Positions 53,939 to 62,688 of a DNA stretch of 64,000 nt are shown piece by piece. Where the stretch lies: positions 62,001-126,000 of the forward strand of contig JAHCMI010000017.1 of the NCBI GenBank assembly GCA_019192545.1, read 5' to 3'. Position numbers and translations under genes: made by a program. The notes beneath the pieces are model-generated. The model made no database searches and was not told the origin of the DNA. It saw only the letters and a list, made by a program, of their open reading frames with translations. Each line of letters opens with the position of its first letter. Within the stretch, counting starts at the first letter, position 1. The DNA comes from Rivularia sp. MS3 (GTDB lineage: Bacteria; Cyanobacteriota; Cyanobacteriia; Cyanobacteriales; Nostocaceae).

Positions 53939-54793
53939 ATGGGCAGCATTTGGGAACTCGATTACTACTCGCGTCCGATTTTGGACGAAAATAAAAAGAA
54001 AGTTTGGGAAGTATTGATTTGTGAAACTCCTTCGGATATAAGCAGCAAAACTGATTCTTTATTTCGCTACGCTAAATACTGTTCTAGTACAACGGTAAAT
54101 TCTGTATGGCTGCAAACTGCGTTGCAAGAAGCAATAGATAAAGCAGGGGAAGCACCGGTAAAAATCCGCTTTTTCCGCCGTCAAATGAACAATATGATAA
54201 CTAAAGCTTGTGAGGATATTGGTATTCCTGCCCAAGCAAGTCGTCGGACATTAGCGTTAAACCAATGGCTACAGCAGCGAATGGATGAAGTTTATCCCCA
54301 AGAAGCAGGTTATCAAGGAGGTACTAACCCCTCGGTAAGATTGGAATCTCCTTTACCCCAACGTTTACCCGATGCTTTAGAAGGAGAACAATTACAATTT
54401 GTGACCTTAAGTGCTGCGGACTTTGCGGATATGCCAGAGTGGGATATTGATTTTGGTGAGGCTTTTCCTTTAGATTTAGCTGGAATTTCATCGGAAGCTA
54501 AAATTCCTGGTGTGTTGATTTTTTCTAATAGAGCATTACCTATTGCAGCTTGGATGTCTGGTTTAGAATTAGCTTGGTTGAGGTTTGATAGTTCTAAAAA
54601 AGGCAGTTTGCTTTTGGAAACAGGTGCAACTGAAAGCTGGATTTTAGCCAATATCAAGAATCCCCAAATGCTTTTAGAAGCACAAAATTTTGCACAAGCC
54701 AAGCAAAAGGCTAACGGAGTTCATTTTATTGGAGTACAGTCCGATCCAACTTCGGAATCCTTCGCGGGTTTTTGGCTGTTAAAAGAAATTTGA
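53939..54793 (+). CDS. Tab2/Atab2 family protein
   Basis: A 284-residue protein of the Tab2/Atab2 family (formerly DUF1092). In chloroplasts Tab2 and Atab2 bind RNA and are needed for translation of photosystem I mRNAs. The start MGSIWELDYYSRPILDENKKK is the family N-terminus, so ATG 53939 is chosen over a GTG eight codons earlier. Other landmarks are KIRFFRRQMNNMITKACEDIGIP and ASRRTLALNQWLQQRM, and the C-terminal HFIGVQSDPTSESFAGFWLL. The cyanobacterial role is presumed similar but is not shown. Confidence 0.92.
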   Translation: MGSIWELDYYSRPILDENKKKVWEVLICETPSDISSKTDSLFRYAKYCSSTTVNSVWLQTALQEAIDKAGEAPVKIRFFRRQMNNMITKACEDIGIPAQASRRTLALNQWLQQRMDEVYPQEAGYQGGTNPSVRLESPLPQRLPDALEGEQLQFVTLSAADFADMPEWDIDFGEAFPLDLAGISSEAKIPGVLIFSNRALPIAAWMSGLELAWLRFDSSKKGSLLLETGATESWILANIKNPQMLLEAQNFAQAKQKANGVHFIGVQSDPTSESFAGFWLLKEI

Positions 54794-55104
54794 GGCATGG
54801 GGAATAAAATAACGAAAGTTAGGAATTAAGACTTATACCAATTCTGTATAAGGCTGCGCTAAATTACCCTCACTATGGAAGAGTAGGGCTACCCAAAGCA
54901 AGCCTACCTATGCCCTTCGGGCACGCTACGCTAACGTTGGCTGAATTAAGCGCATCTTTATAAAGAAATGGTATTAAGAGTTAGAAAAAAATCAAAATTT
55001 CAACCAGCGGTGGCTGTTCGCTGATATCCTTTGACCTGTAATTATATTTCCTTGTGAATAACTGCTAGTAATTAACTACTAGTAACTAACTACTAACAAT
55101 TAAA
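54794..55104. repeat. Spacer with dispersed palindrome and TAACTACTAG repeats
   Basis: Contains GCCCTTCGGGCACGCTACGCTAACG at about 54911, a dispersed palindromic word also seen at 42180 and 57070, and near 55065 repeated AACTACTAGTAACTAACTACTAAC. Confidence 0.6.
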
Positions 55105-56403
55105 ATGACTAATGATTTGGCAGAACAGTTGCTAGAGCTAGCAACAAAAGCTGGTGCAACTGAAGCGGAAGTATATCAATCAGATTCACTTTCTAAACCA
55201 GTTTTTTTTGAAGCAAACCGCCTTAAACAACTTGAAAGCAATCAAAGTACCGGTACTGCATTACGATTATGGTATGACAACCGTCCGGGGCTTACTGTTG
55301 CAAATGGCCCTGTTGAAGCGGAAACTATGGTGACAAAGGCTATTGCTTTAAGTAAGTTAAATCAGCCAGAAGAAATACAATTAACAGGTAATTCTCAACT
55401 TGTTTACCCAAACCTTGGAGAAGATGTACCTTCCTCTAAGCTAGCGGAATGGGGAAAACAGACTATTGATTCGATTCGCGATGTTTACCCAGATGTGATT
55501 TGTAATGGTGATTGGGAATGTGATTTAGAAACTACCAGGTTAGTTAATACTCAAGGTTTAGATTCTCACTATACCGATACTACCCTCAGTTGTTATGTTT
55601 CTGCCGAGTGGGTAAGGGGTGATGATTTTTTAAGCGTTGCGGATGGGCAAACCGAACGTGGAAAACTCAATCCCGATAGATTGGCGCAACAAATTTTACA
55701 GCGATTAAATTGGGCAAAGTCTAACGTCGAAATACCATCGAATCGCATTCAGGTTTTGTTTACTTCTAAAGCTGCTGATATGCTTTGGGGAACTTTGCAG
55801 GCTGCACTCAATGGTAAACGAGTCTTAGAAGGTTCTTCCCCTTGGGTTGAGCGTATGGATAAACCAGTGGTTTCACCTTTGCTTACTCTTTATCAAGAAC
55901 CTAATGCAGGGCCTTATAGCTGTCCTTTTGATGACGAAGGTACTCCTACCCGCGATTTAGTTTTTGTTAGAGATGGAGTATTGCAAAATTTTTACTGCGA
56001 TCGCGCTACGGGGCATCAGTTAAACATGGATACTACTGGTAATGGTTTTCGACCGAGTTTAAGTAGTTATCCGACTCCGGGATTATTTAACTGTCTGATA
56101 AAACCGGGAAGTGGAAGTTTGCCCGAACTAATTAAAGAAATGGACAATGGCTTGATTGTAGACCAAATGCTCGGTGGAGGTGGAGGGATTTCCGGCGATT
56201 TTTCTATTAATATTGACCTAGGTTATTATGTCCAAAATGGTCAAGTTACCGGACGTATTAAAGATACTATGGTGTCTGGTAATGTGTACACGGCTTTAAA
56301 GCAGTTAATTAAACTTGGTGGAGATGCTGAATGGAATGGTTCTTGCTACACTCCATCTTTGATAGTTGATGGATTATCCTGCACTGGTAAAAATAGCTCG
56401 TAA
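55105..56403 (+). CDS. TldD/PmbA family protein, PmbA (TldE)-like
   Basis: Modulator of gyrase family protein of 432 residues. It resembles the PmbA/TldE subunit, which pairs with the metalloprotease TldD to process modified peptides and degrade unfolded chains. The N-terminal domain has ATKAGATEAEVYQSDS and TGTALRLWYDNRPG; the C-terminal domain has VLFTSKAADMLWGTL, FDDEGTPTRDLVFVRDGVL, and GGGGGISGDFSINIDLGYYVQNGQVTG. The TldD metal motif HExxxH is absent, which fits PmbA. No tldD is in the window. Confidence 0.88.
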   Translation: MTNDLAEQLLELATKAGATEAEVYQSDSLSKPVFFEANRLKQLESNQSTGTALRLWYDNRPGLTVANGPVEAETMVTKAIALSKLNQPEEIQLTGNSQLVYPNLGEDVPSSKLAEWGKQTIDSIRDVYPDVICNGDWECDLETTRLVNTQGLDSHYTDTTLSCYVSAEWVRGDDFLSVADGQTERGKLNPDRLAQQILQRLNWAKSNVEIPSNRIQVLFTSKAADMLWGTLQAALNGKRVLEGSSPWVERMDKPVVSPLLTLYQEPNAGPYSCPFDDEGTPTRDLVFVRDGVLQNFYCDRATGHQLNMDTTGNGFRPSLSSYPTPGLFNCLIKPGSGSLPELIKEMDNGLIVDQMLGGGGGISGDFSINIDLGYYVQNGQVTGRIKDTMVSGNVYTALKQLIKLGGDAEWNGSCYTPSLIVDGLSCTGKNSS

Positions 56404-56768
56404 TCTTTAATCAAACCTCACCCTTTTATGGGTGAACATGTTTATTAATAGTTAAGATTACATTATAACATATTAATATACTATTCTTCGTTAATGAATA
56501 TTGATTAATTAAAGTTGATAAATTAAAACTTAATTAATTAGAAGTTTCTTGTTAGACTAATATTAGTTTTAATAGCTGGATATATTTATCTATAATCTGG
56601 ATATTTTTGATTTTCATTATACCTGGAAAAAACTTTGTTCCTACTCTTATTGCAAGCAATAAGTGCGATTTTTCCTAATTTTGACCGAAAACAAAGGGAT
56701 TCAAACCCCGCCCTTGTAGGGCGGCGAGGATGTCAAAAACATCTTATGAATATCTAACAAATACTAAT
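56404..56768. other. Spacer with a possible IS200/IS605-like end remnant
   Basis: AT-rich up to 56640. At 56696-56735, GGGATTCAAACCCCGCCCTTGTAGGGCGGCG has a 7-bp stem CCGCCCT / AGGGCGG with a three-base loop, of the sort found at the ends of IS200/IS605 elements. No transposase or TnpB frame is near. Confidence 0.35.
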
Positions 56769-56967
56769 AGGACTTACGTAAACGACATCAGGGATGATCG
56801 CAATTGTCACAATACTTAGGTGGTGCGTGACACTAAAAACATTATTGCTACGTTCAGCACTAGTTAAAGTGTCACAGGGTTCACATTAAAATTTTTTTTA
56901 GAGGAAAAAATTTTAATGGGTTGCATCACAGCACCCTACAACAAAATATGTAGTTTGCGTAAGTCCT
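56769..56967. mobile_element. MITE-like element family B, copy 1
   Basis: Begins AGGACTTACGTAAACGAC and ends GTAGTTTGCGTAAGTCCT: an 18-bp terminal inverted repeat with few mismatches. TA dinucleotides flank the GGACTTACG cores, as for IS630/Tc1-type elements. Inside lies copy 3 of the 61-bp dispersed repeat (56822-56878). About 199 bp, no coding capacity. Confidence 0.7.
56822..56878 (+). repeat. 61-bp dispersed repeat, copy 3
   Basis: GGTGCGTGACAC through AGTGTCACAGGG, matching the copy at 29598 in both ends and in a central CTACGTT word. It is nested in MITE family B copy 1. Confidence 0.6.
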
Positions 56968-57405
56968 AGACATATTTTTCTTGTAGTAGGGACACGTGAG
57001 GTTAAATCGTACAGCATTTTATTCTAAAACTCTTTTGGCAAGGAGAGAACTTGACGGGGAGATGTTCTTCCCCTTCGGGTACTCTATCTCCCTCCGGGAG
57101 ACGCTGAACCGCACGCTTTGCGTGAACGCTAACGAGAAAGCTTAGTCTAACGACTCACTTCGTGAACGCTTACAACACGAAGGCTTGGCTTATGCCGGGG
57201 AACCCGTCTACGGCAGTTGTTCATGGAGAGAAGTTGGGGGGAAGTATTTCTAACTAAATCAAAATACTTTTATATATTTGTGAAGTGCTAATTACTAAGT
57301 AGTAAGTCGTAAGTAGGGAGTTAGGAATTAACAGTTTCCAATGCCCAATTACCAATTACCTATTATCAATGCTCAATTCCCAATGCCCAATTCCCAATTC
57401 CTAAT
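56968..57405. repeat. Spacer rich in palindromic and short tandem repeats
   Basis: Holds CCCCTTCGGG, CTCCCTCCGGGAG and GCACGCTTTGCGTGAACGCTAACG palindromes near 57065-57140, then CCCAATTACC-type short repeats up to the start of the ClC gene. No coding sequence. Confidence 0.6.
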
Positions 57406-60003
57406 ATGTTTCTGACTAAGTATTTTCGTGATTTTTGGCAGCCCAGGAAAGGTTTAGCAATTGCAGAAGCTTGTGTTATTGGGGTAGTCGCTGCTTTATC
57501 TGCGATATTTCTTAGATTTAGTTCGGGTGGCTTAGGAACATTTCGAGTCAACACTTCCTATGCAATACCAGCATTCTTGGCTTTACCCTTAATCGGGGCT
57601 AGCTTTGGCTTTACTGCTGGTTTCTTAGTAGATAGGTTTGCACCAGAGGCTTCGGGTAGCGGTATTCCTCAAGTTAAAGCAAGTCTAGCTAATATACCCA
57701 TCAGATTATCTTGGCGGGTAGCTCTTGTAAAACTGATTGGCGCTATTTTGACATTAGGTTCGGGAATGACTTTGGGTAGGCAAGGACCTACAGTTCATGT
57801 TGGTGCGGCTTTAGCAGCAGGAATGAGTCGGGTGTTTCCTACTTCTCCGGATCATCGCAGACAGATGATAGCTGCTGGTGCTGGTGCGGGATTAGCGGCA
57901 GCTTTCAATGCTCCAATTACCGGTATATTATTCGTTGTAGAAGAACTACTGCAAGATTTATCGGGAATCACTTTAGGAACAGCTATAATCGCTTCGTTTA
58001 TTGGGGGAGTGCTTTCCAGACTTTTAGGCGGTAGAAGTTTACAGCTAAATCTAGAATTAATCGAATCACAAACCACTTTCGCGATTACAGAACTGCCTTT
58101 CTACTTAATTTTAGGTGTTCTGGCAGGTTTGCTAGCTGCATTATTCAGACATGGTTTGATTCAAAGCCTCAAATTCTATCGTAAATTGCGGATAAGTCTA
58201 CCTTTAAAATTAGCTTTGGCTGGTTTGGTGTCTGGTATTTTAATTGCGATGTTACCCGAACTATTCCGTAATAATACTGGTTTGCGAGAATTTATTCTTG
58301 CTGGTAAGCCAAGCGTTTACAGAGTTGCATTGGTATTTGTAGCGCAATTTATTCTGACATTAATCGCATTTGGCTCTGGAGCGCCTGGAGGATTATTTGC
58401 TCCCAGCCTTATTCTAGGTTCATGTTTGGGATATTTAATTGGGGTTATAGAATTTCGCTTTTTGGGTATAAGCTCCCCCGATACTTATGCTTTGGTAGGA
58501 ATGGGAGCATTTTTTAGCGGTGTTTCTAAGGTTCCCATCACGGCGATTATGATTATTTTTGAGATAACTACAGATTTCAATCTGGTATTACCTTTAATGA
58601 TTGGTGCTGTAACCTCTTATCTGGTTGCTGATAAATTAATACCAGGTTCGCTGTATACCAAACTTTTAGAACTTAACGGTATTGATATCGATACAGAAAC
58701 TTCTATCGATGGCAGAATTACTCAATTAACTGCCCAGGAAGTTATGCAGCGTCAGGTGGAAACCCTACAGGCTCAGATGACTGTAGACGAGGCTATACAG
58801 GCATTTTCTCATTCAACCCAACGGGGATTTCCCGTTTTAGAAAACAGTAAGTTAGTAGGAATTGTCACCCAAAGCGATTTAATGAAAATACGGGAAGGCA
58901 AGTTATCTAGAAATGCACCTGTAAAAGAAATAATGACATCGCAACCGGTAACTATTACCACCGAACATAATTTAAGCAACGTACTATACTTATTAAATAG
59001 GCATCAAATTAGCCGTTTGCCGGTTTTGGAGGGACGTAGATTTGTGGGAATGATTAGCCGAGGCGATATAATTCGAGCCGAAGCGAACTATCTTAATTGC
59101 GAAAGTTTCCCCAATCAACCGAAAATCAAACCTTCTTACAAAGTTTATCAAACGCAGTCACCGAGCGTTGGCACAGGAAGATTGTTAGTTTTAATAGCTA
59201 ATCCCGAAACGGCAGAGAAGCTGTTACAGATGGCAGCAATGATTGCCAAACACAACCGCTACGAAGTTGAATGTTTGCAGGTAATAACTATTTCTCGTCA
59301 TAATAAACCAGCAGAAACACCCGTGAAAACAGCATCAAGCAGAAAGCTGTTATTGTCTGCGGAAGTTATGGGTAAAAAATGGAAAATTCCAGTACATACT
59401 CAAATACGAGTAGCCCACGAAGTTGGAAATGCAACCTTAGAAACGGTTAAAGAGCGGCATATAAATACATTATTAATGGGGTGGAAAGGCAGTACTGATA
59501 CTCCCGGACGCATTTTCGGTAATGTTGTAGATACGATAATTCGTCAAGCTACCTGTGAATTATTGCTGGTAAAGTTGGGTAATTTTTCCCATCCAATTAA
59601 TTTTAAACGCTGTTTGGTGCCAATGGCTGGCGGCCCAAATTCAAAAATTGCGCTGAAATTATTGCCTGCCTTAGCTACTTACACTCAAAAATTAGAAATT
59701 CGTTTGACACAAGTTTTTCCATCTGAAGCTCAGATAAATGTCAAAATATTGCAAGCTGCGAAACGTTTGCTTGTTCATAGATACAAGTTATCCAATAAAA
59801 TAAATGCCATTCCTATCAAAGCTAATTCCGTACCAGAAGGCATAATCGATTTAGTTAAAACAGGAAACTTCGATGTGGTAGTTTTAGGTGCTTCCGGTGA
59901 GGGAATGTTACAGCAAGCAATTAATGGCAATATTCCAGAAGCAATTGCCTCGGGGGTAGACTGTACCGTAATTTTAGTTCGGAGCATGAGTCACGAAGAT
60001 TAA
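57406..60003 (+). CDS. ClC chloride channel/antiporter with CBS pair and two USP-like domains
   Basis: A 865-residue ClC-family protein. The membrane core (about 15-420) has GSGIPQVKA, GRQGPTVHVGAALA, FNAPITGILFVVEELLQ and GSGAPGGLFAPSL. The second motif is normally GREGP; here Gln126 (codon CAA at 57781) replaces the external gating glutamate. Two CBS domains follow (about 445-565, with VMQRQVETLQAQMTVDEAI and EIMTSQPVTITTEHNLSNV), then two universal-stress-protein-like domains (about 590-725 and 735-865). CBS and USP parts usually bind adenine nucleotides. Q at the gate suggests an always-open, proton-uncoupled chloride path. Confidence 0.92.
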   Translation: MFLTKYFRDFWQPRKGLAIAEACVIGVVAALSAIFLRFSSGGLGTFRVNTSYAIPAFLALPLIGASFGFTAGFLVDRFAPEASGSGIPQVKASLANIPIRLSWRVALVKLIGAILTLGSGMTLGRQGPTVHVGAALAAGMSRVFPTSPDHRRQMIAAGAGAGLAAAFNAPITGILFVVEELLQDLSGITLGTAIIASFIGGVLSRLLGGRSLQLNLELIESQTTFAITELPFYLILGVLAGLLAALFRHGLIQSLKFYRKLRISLPLKLALAGLVSGILIAMLPELFRNNTGLREFILAGKPSVYRVALVFVAQFILTLIAFGSGAPGGLFAPSLILGSCLGYLIGVIEFRFLGISSPDTYALVGMGAFFSGVSKVPITAIMIIFEITTDFNLVLPLMIGAVTSYLVADKLIPGSLYTKLLELNGIDIDTETSIDGRITQLTAQEVMQRQVETLQAQMTVDEAIQAFSHSTQRGFPVLENSKLVGIVTQSDLMKIREGKLSRNAPVKEIMTSQPVTITTEHNLSNVLYLLNRHQISRLPVLEGRRFVGMISRGDIIRAEANYLNCESFPNQPKIKPSYKVYQTQSPSVGTGRLLVLIANPETAEKLLQMAAMIAKHNRYEVECLQVITISRHNKPAETPVKTASSRKLLLSAEVMGKKWKIPVHTQIRVAHEVGNATLETVKERHINTLLMGWKGSTDTPGRIFGNVVDTIIRQATCELLLVKLGNFSHPINFKRCLVPMAGGPNSKIALKLLPALATYTQKLEIRLTQVFPSEAQINVKILQAAKRLLVHRYKLSNKINAIPIKANSVPEGIIDLVKTGNFDVVVLGASGEGMLQQAINGNIPEAIASGVDCTVILVRSMSHED

Positions 60004-60007
60004 GCAG

Positions 60008-60857
60008 TTATCCATAAGCACCATTCGGTAAAAATCCCAAAAGCTGCTTCAATCTTTTATCTGCTTTTTCATAGCAATGACTGGGCATTTGATAATTCAT
60101 GAATGGCGCATATTTATGTCCGACTAATCTTTTTGCATATGTAATTTGGGTAATGTAACGGGTAGTAAAAGATGAATTTCTCGAACCTCTATGCCAAACT
60201 TGATTATTGAAACATACTGCGCTACCCATTGCTCCCAAGCAGCTATAGATTCTATCTTCATAACTAGAAATATCACCATCGCATAACTTACCAAATAAAT
60301 GCGAACCCGGAATCACTTGTGTTGGGCCGTTTTCTACAGATAAAACATCTGTCAAATAATAGTTAACTGTAAATGCCAGTACATTCAAGCGAATATTAGT
60401 TAGCGGTTTTCCATCGAGGGAAAGCACGTGTGGTGTATCATCTTGATGCCATTTATTTTGAGCCAAGCCATCAGTTTGAGGAGGAATTGTAAAAGAGTTA
60501 TTGTGAATAACGTGAATGACGTTAGCGTTGGGAACTCCCTCTTCTATTGAATAATCAATACTATTTGCTCCACCAATTAAATTTTCTGCAAATGTCACAA
60601 TCGGCTCTAAAGCAAACAATTCTAAATTACTTTGGGAATGCTCGAACATTCTTTTCATCATCATCTTTTTCTTTAAAGGATGATAATTCTCACTTTGATT
60701 TTCTTTGATAGCTTTTTCTAAATCATGCCTTAAAAGCTGACATTGCTCGGGTTTTAAAACATTAGGAATTACTAAAAAACCGTTATTCTTGAAAAAACTC
60801 AATCCATGCATTCAACTCTTTCGCAGATGGTCTTTTACCAGCTAGATACTTAGACAT
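60008..60857 (-). CDS. Phytanoyl-CoA dioxygenase family protein with apparent frameshift near the start
   Basis: Fe(II)/2-oxoglutarate dioxygenase, with iron ligands His122 and Asp124 (KWHQDDTPH) and His207 (QVWHRGSRN) plus Arg218 to bind 2-oxoglutarate, counted from the ATG at 60811. That frame begins MHGLSFFKNNGFLVIPNVL and has no ribosome-binding site. A second ATG at 60857, behind a strong GAAGGAGAGGAG, opens MSKYLAGKRPSAKELNAWIEFF in another frame and stops after 24 codons. Skipping one base at the TTTTTTC run joins both into IEFFKNNGFLVIP, a natural family N-terminus. Either a +1 translational shift, a length change in the T run, or a sequencing error. Substrate unknown. Confidence 0.82.
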
Positions 60858-61151
60858 TCTCCTCTCCTTCTAATTTTTTTCGCGATCGCTAGGAATTGAA
60901 ACGATTCGGACATTCTCGTAATCGTTATTTTAGCAAAACAATACATATGTTCCATTAATAACAGCTTCCCTGCAAAGGTTGAATCTGCTTGATAAAGAGT
61001 GAATAATTTGTGATTCGATGCCAATCTTATGCTGAGAAGAATGTAAAATAAATTAGAACAAGGTTACAAAGTGTAAAGAAACATCATATTTTTTCTTGCC
61101 TTTTGAAACAATTTGCGGCCATTTCAGTGTTGAAATTTATATAAAAAGCTC

Positions 61152-61958
61152 ATGCATAATAGTTTGTGGCGAAGATTCTTCACCTTTTTTACGGTATTAC
61201 TTTTAGCTGGCTCGATTTGGACGACACATACGGGTTCAGCTTATGCTTTCGATAATCCAGAGTTGCTGCCAGACGAATTTACACCAGTTGTAGATTTAGG
61301 AAAATCTTTGAATGTTGTTCAAGAACAAAATTTAGTTCAGGAGCTTTATGATTTTGAAGAGGAAACCGGTTGGCAGTTGCGAGTACTCACTCAGTATGAC
61401 AAAACTCCAGGTAGAGCGGTAATTAAGTTTTGGGGTTTAAACGACCATAGTATTTTGCTGGTTGCTGATTCCCGTGGTGGTAATATTCTCAGTTTTGCGG
61501 TTGGCGATGATGTTTATGAATTGTTACCGCGTACTTTTTGGATAGAACTACAAACTCGTTTCGGTAACTTATATTTTGTACGGGAAAAAGGTGAAGATCA
61601 AGCTATTATTCAAGCTTTACACACTGTAGAAAATTGTTTGCGTCAAGGTGGTTGTAATGTGGTTCCAGGGTTGCCGCGAGAGCAGTGGATTCTAACTTTG
61701 ATTACCTCGGTTATCGGTGGAGCAGTTTGTGGTTTTGCCGCTCAGCCAAGGGAAGAAGGGCAAGTTGTCGCTTGGCAATGGGCTTTAATATTTTCTCCTT
61801 TGTGGGGTATCTTGTTCCTTGCTTTCGGAATTGGTCCTGTAGTGACTCGTACCTCTGAGTGGCTACCTTTGGTTCGTAATATTTCTGGTTTCTTTATTGG
61901 AGCTTTGGTTGCCTATTTGACTCCGATTCTCAATAATTCAACTCCTTCTGAAACATAA
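61152..61958 (+). CDS. Psb32/TLP18.3-like TPM-domain protein
   Basis: A 268-residue exported, membrane-anchored protein. A signal segment (FFTFFTVLLLAGSIWTTHTGSAYA, to about residue 33) leads to a TPM domain (about 40-160: LLPDEFTPVVDLGKSLNVVQEQNL, LYDFEEETGWQLRVLTQYD, ILLVADSRGGNILSFAVGDDVY). Two C-terminal helices (WILTLITSVIGGAVCGFAA and ALIFSPLWGILFLAFGIGPVV) anchor it, and a third may follow. Psb32 and plant TLP18.3 have this layout and support photosystem II repair. The assignment rests on domain layout rather than a close match. Confidence 0.82.
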   Translation: MHNSLWRRFFTFFTVLLLAGSIWTTHTGSAYAFDNPELLPDEFTPVVDLGKSLNVVQEQNLVQELYDFEEETGWQLRVLTQYDKTPGRAVIKFWGLNDHSILLVADSRGGNILSFAVGDDVYELLPRTFWIELQTRFGNLYFVREKGEDQAIIQALHTVENCLRQGGCNVVPGLPREQWILTLITSVIGGAVCGFAAQPREEGQVVAWQWALIFSPLWGILFLAFGIGPVVTRTSEWLPLVRNISGFFIGALVAYLTPILNNSTPSET

Positions 61959-61964
61959 AAGAGT

Positions 61965-62000
61965 TAGGAGTTAGGAGTTAGGAGTTAGGAGTTAAGAGTT
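61965..62000. repeat. Heptamer tandem repeat (GTTAGGA)
   Basis: Five GTTAGGA units, the last degenerate, directly after the TPM gene. This is the complement of the TCCTAAC repeat at 32637. Confidence 0.8.
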
Positions 62001-62127
62001 TAACTTTTGACTCTTAATTTCTTTTTTATGGGCTTACAGGTTAATCTGTTAAGATTAATAATTGATAATCCATACCCTGTGGCAGAAAATTGGTAAATAG
62101 ATAGTTTTAAGGGTTGAAGCTGTAATA

Positions 62128-62309
62128 GGACTTACGCAACGAATATTTGTCATTGCGACCGAAACGAAGTATAGGGAAGCATTCAGCGTTCACCGCAGGT
62201 GCGGCTCAACTGCGGCTCATCGCAACACTTTGCGATGATCCACACCCTTCGGGTGAATACGTCGCTGTCGCTCGGCCCGGACGCAGTTACGTTACTTTTG
62301 CGTAAGTCC
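62128..62309. mobile_element. MITE-like element family B, copy 2
   Basis: GGACTTACGCAAC at the left and TTGCGTAAGTCC at the right match the ends of the element at 56769. TA lies at the left edge; the right edge reads TG, perhaps mutated. The interior differs from copy 1 and carries GCGGCTCATCGCAACACTTTGCGATGATC-type palindromes. Confidence 0.65.
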
Positions 62310-62377
62310 TGTGTAAGTTTAAAACTATTCATTTCTTATCAAATATATTGATTTTGAACAGACCGAGTATGAAAATC

Positions 62378-62386
62378 TGCTATAGT
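62378..62386 (+). promoter_or_regulatory. Extended -10 promoter
   Basis: TGCTATAGT is an extended -10 (TGn plus TATAGT). A TTGAAC lies 21 bp upstream, too far for a standard -35. Transcription would start near 62393, about 295 bp before cobH. Confidence 0.5.
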
Positions 62387-62392
62387 GTTGGT

Positions 62393-62650
62393 ATTTATTA
62401 GCGGTTTTACCGTTGCCGTCAGAGGATACACCCTTCAGAATTAACTGGCGTTTGATAAACGTGCCACAGGCGAGGGATAAGCTCCATAGACAGAGGGTCG
62501 TTAGTAGCGCCTTAAAAGAAGTTTTTAGATAACTTCGACACATATAACGGTCAGTTAGACTGTAGAAGCCTGTGGACTGGCTGATGCCGACATCTCCAGA
62601 GCGAAACAGGAAGTAAGCATCAAGGATTGTGATTAGATTGTCTAGTCACG
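62393..62650 (+). ncRNA. Candidate structured RNA upstream of cobH
   Basis: This stretch is less AT-rich than its flanks and has nested pairing. GTTGCCGTCAG (62412-62422) pairs with CTGATGCCGAC (62581-62591), ten of eleven positions; CCACAGGC (62464-62471) pairs exactly with GCCTGTGG (62568-62575). Inside are hairpins CGTTT/AAACG (near 62450), GAAGTT/AACTTC (62518-62536) and CAGT/ACTG (62552-62562). A 9-bp stem GTGATTAGA/TCTAGTCAC (near 62629-62649) may end it. It could be a free small RNA; the length and long-range closing helix recall 6S RNA, or a leader controlling cobH. No cobalamin-riboswitch box is present. Unidentified. Confidence 0.45.
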
Positions 62651-62688
62651 ATTATATTTGAGTAGGTCTTATGTAACGGAAGCAGAGA

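Noticed and set aside
56690-56740. tRNA-like GGGATTCAAACCCC
   Set aside because: A T-arm-like word only; no acceptor, D or anticodon arms can be formed around it.
60842-61024. Reverse-strand 60-codon frame upstream of the dioxygenase
   Set aside because: No domain and it overlaps the better-supported ATG at 60857 with its ribosome-binding site.
62325-62543. Reverse-strand 72-codon frame over the candidate RNA
   Set aside because: No ribosome-binding site or domain; the structured plus-strand reading explains the region better.
62393-62688. Cobalamin riboswitch upstream of cobH
   Set aside because: The conserved B12 box (AGTCAGGAGACC-like) and the CCCGC-ACTGT region are not present.
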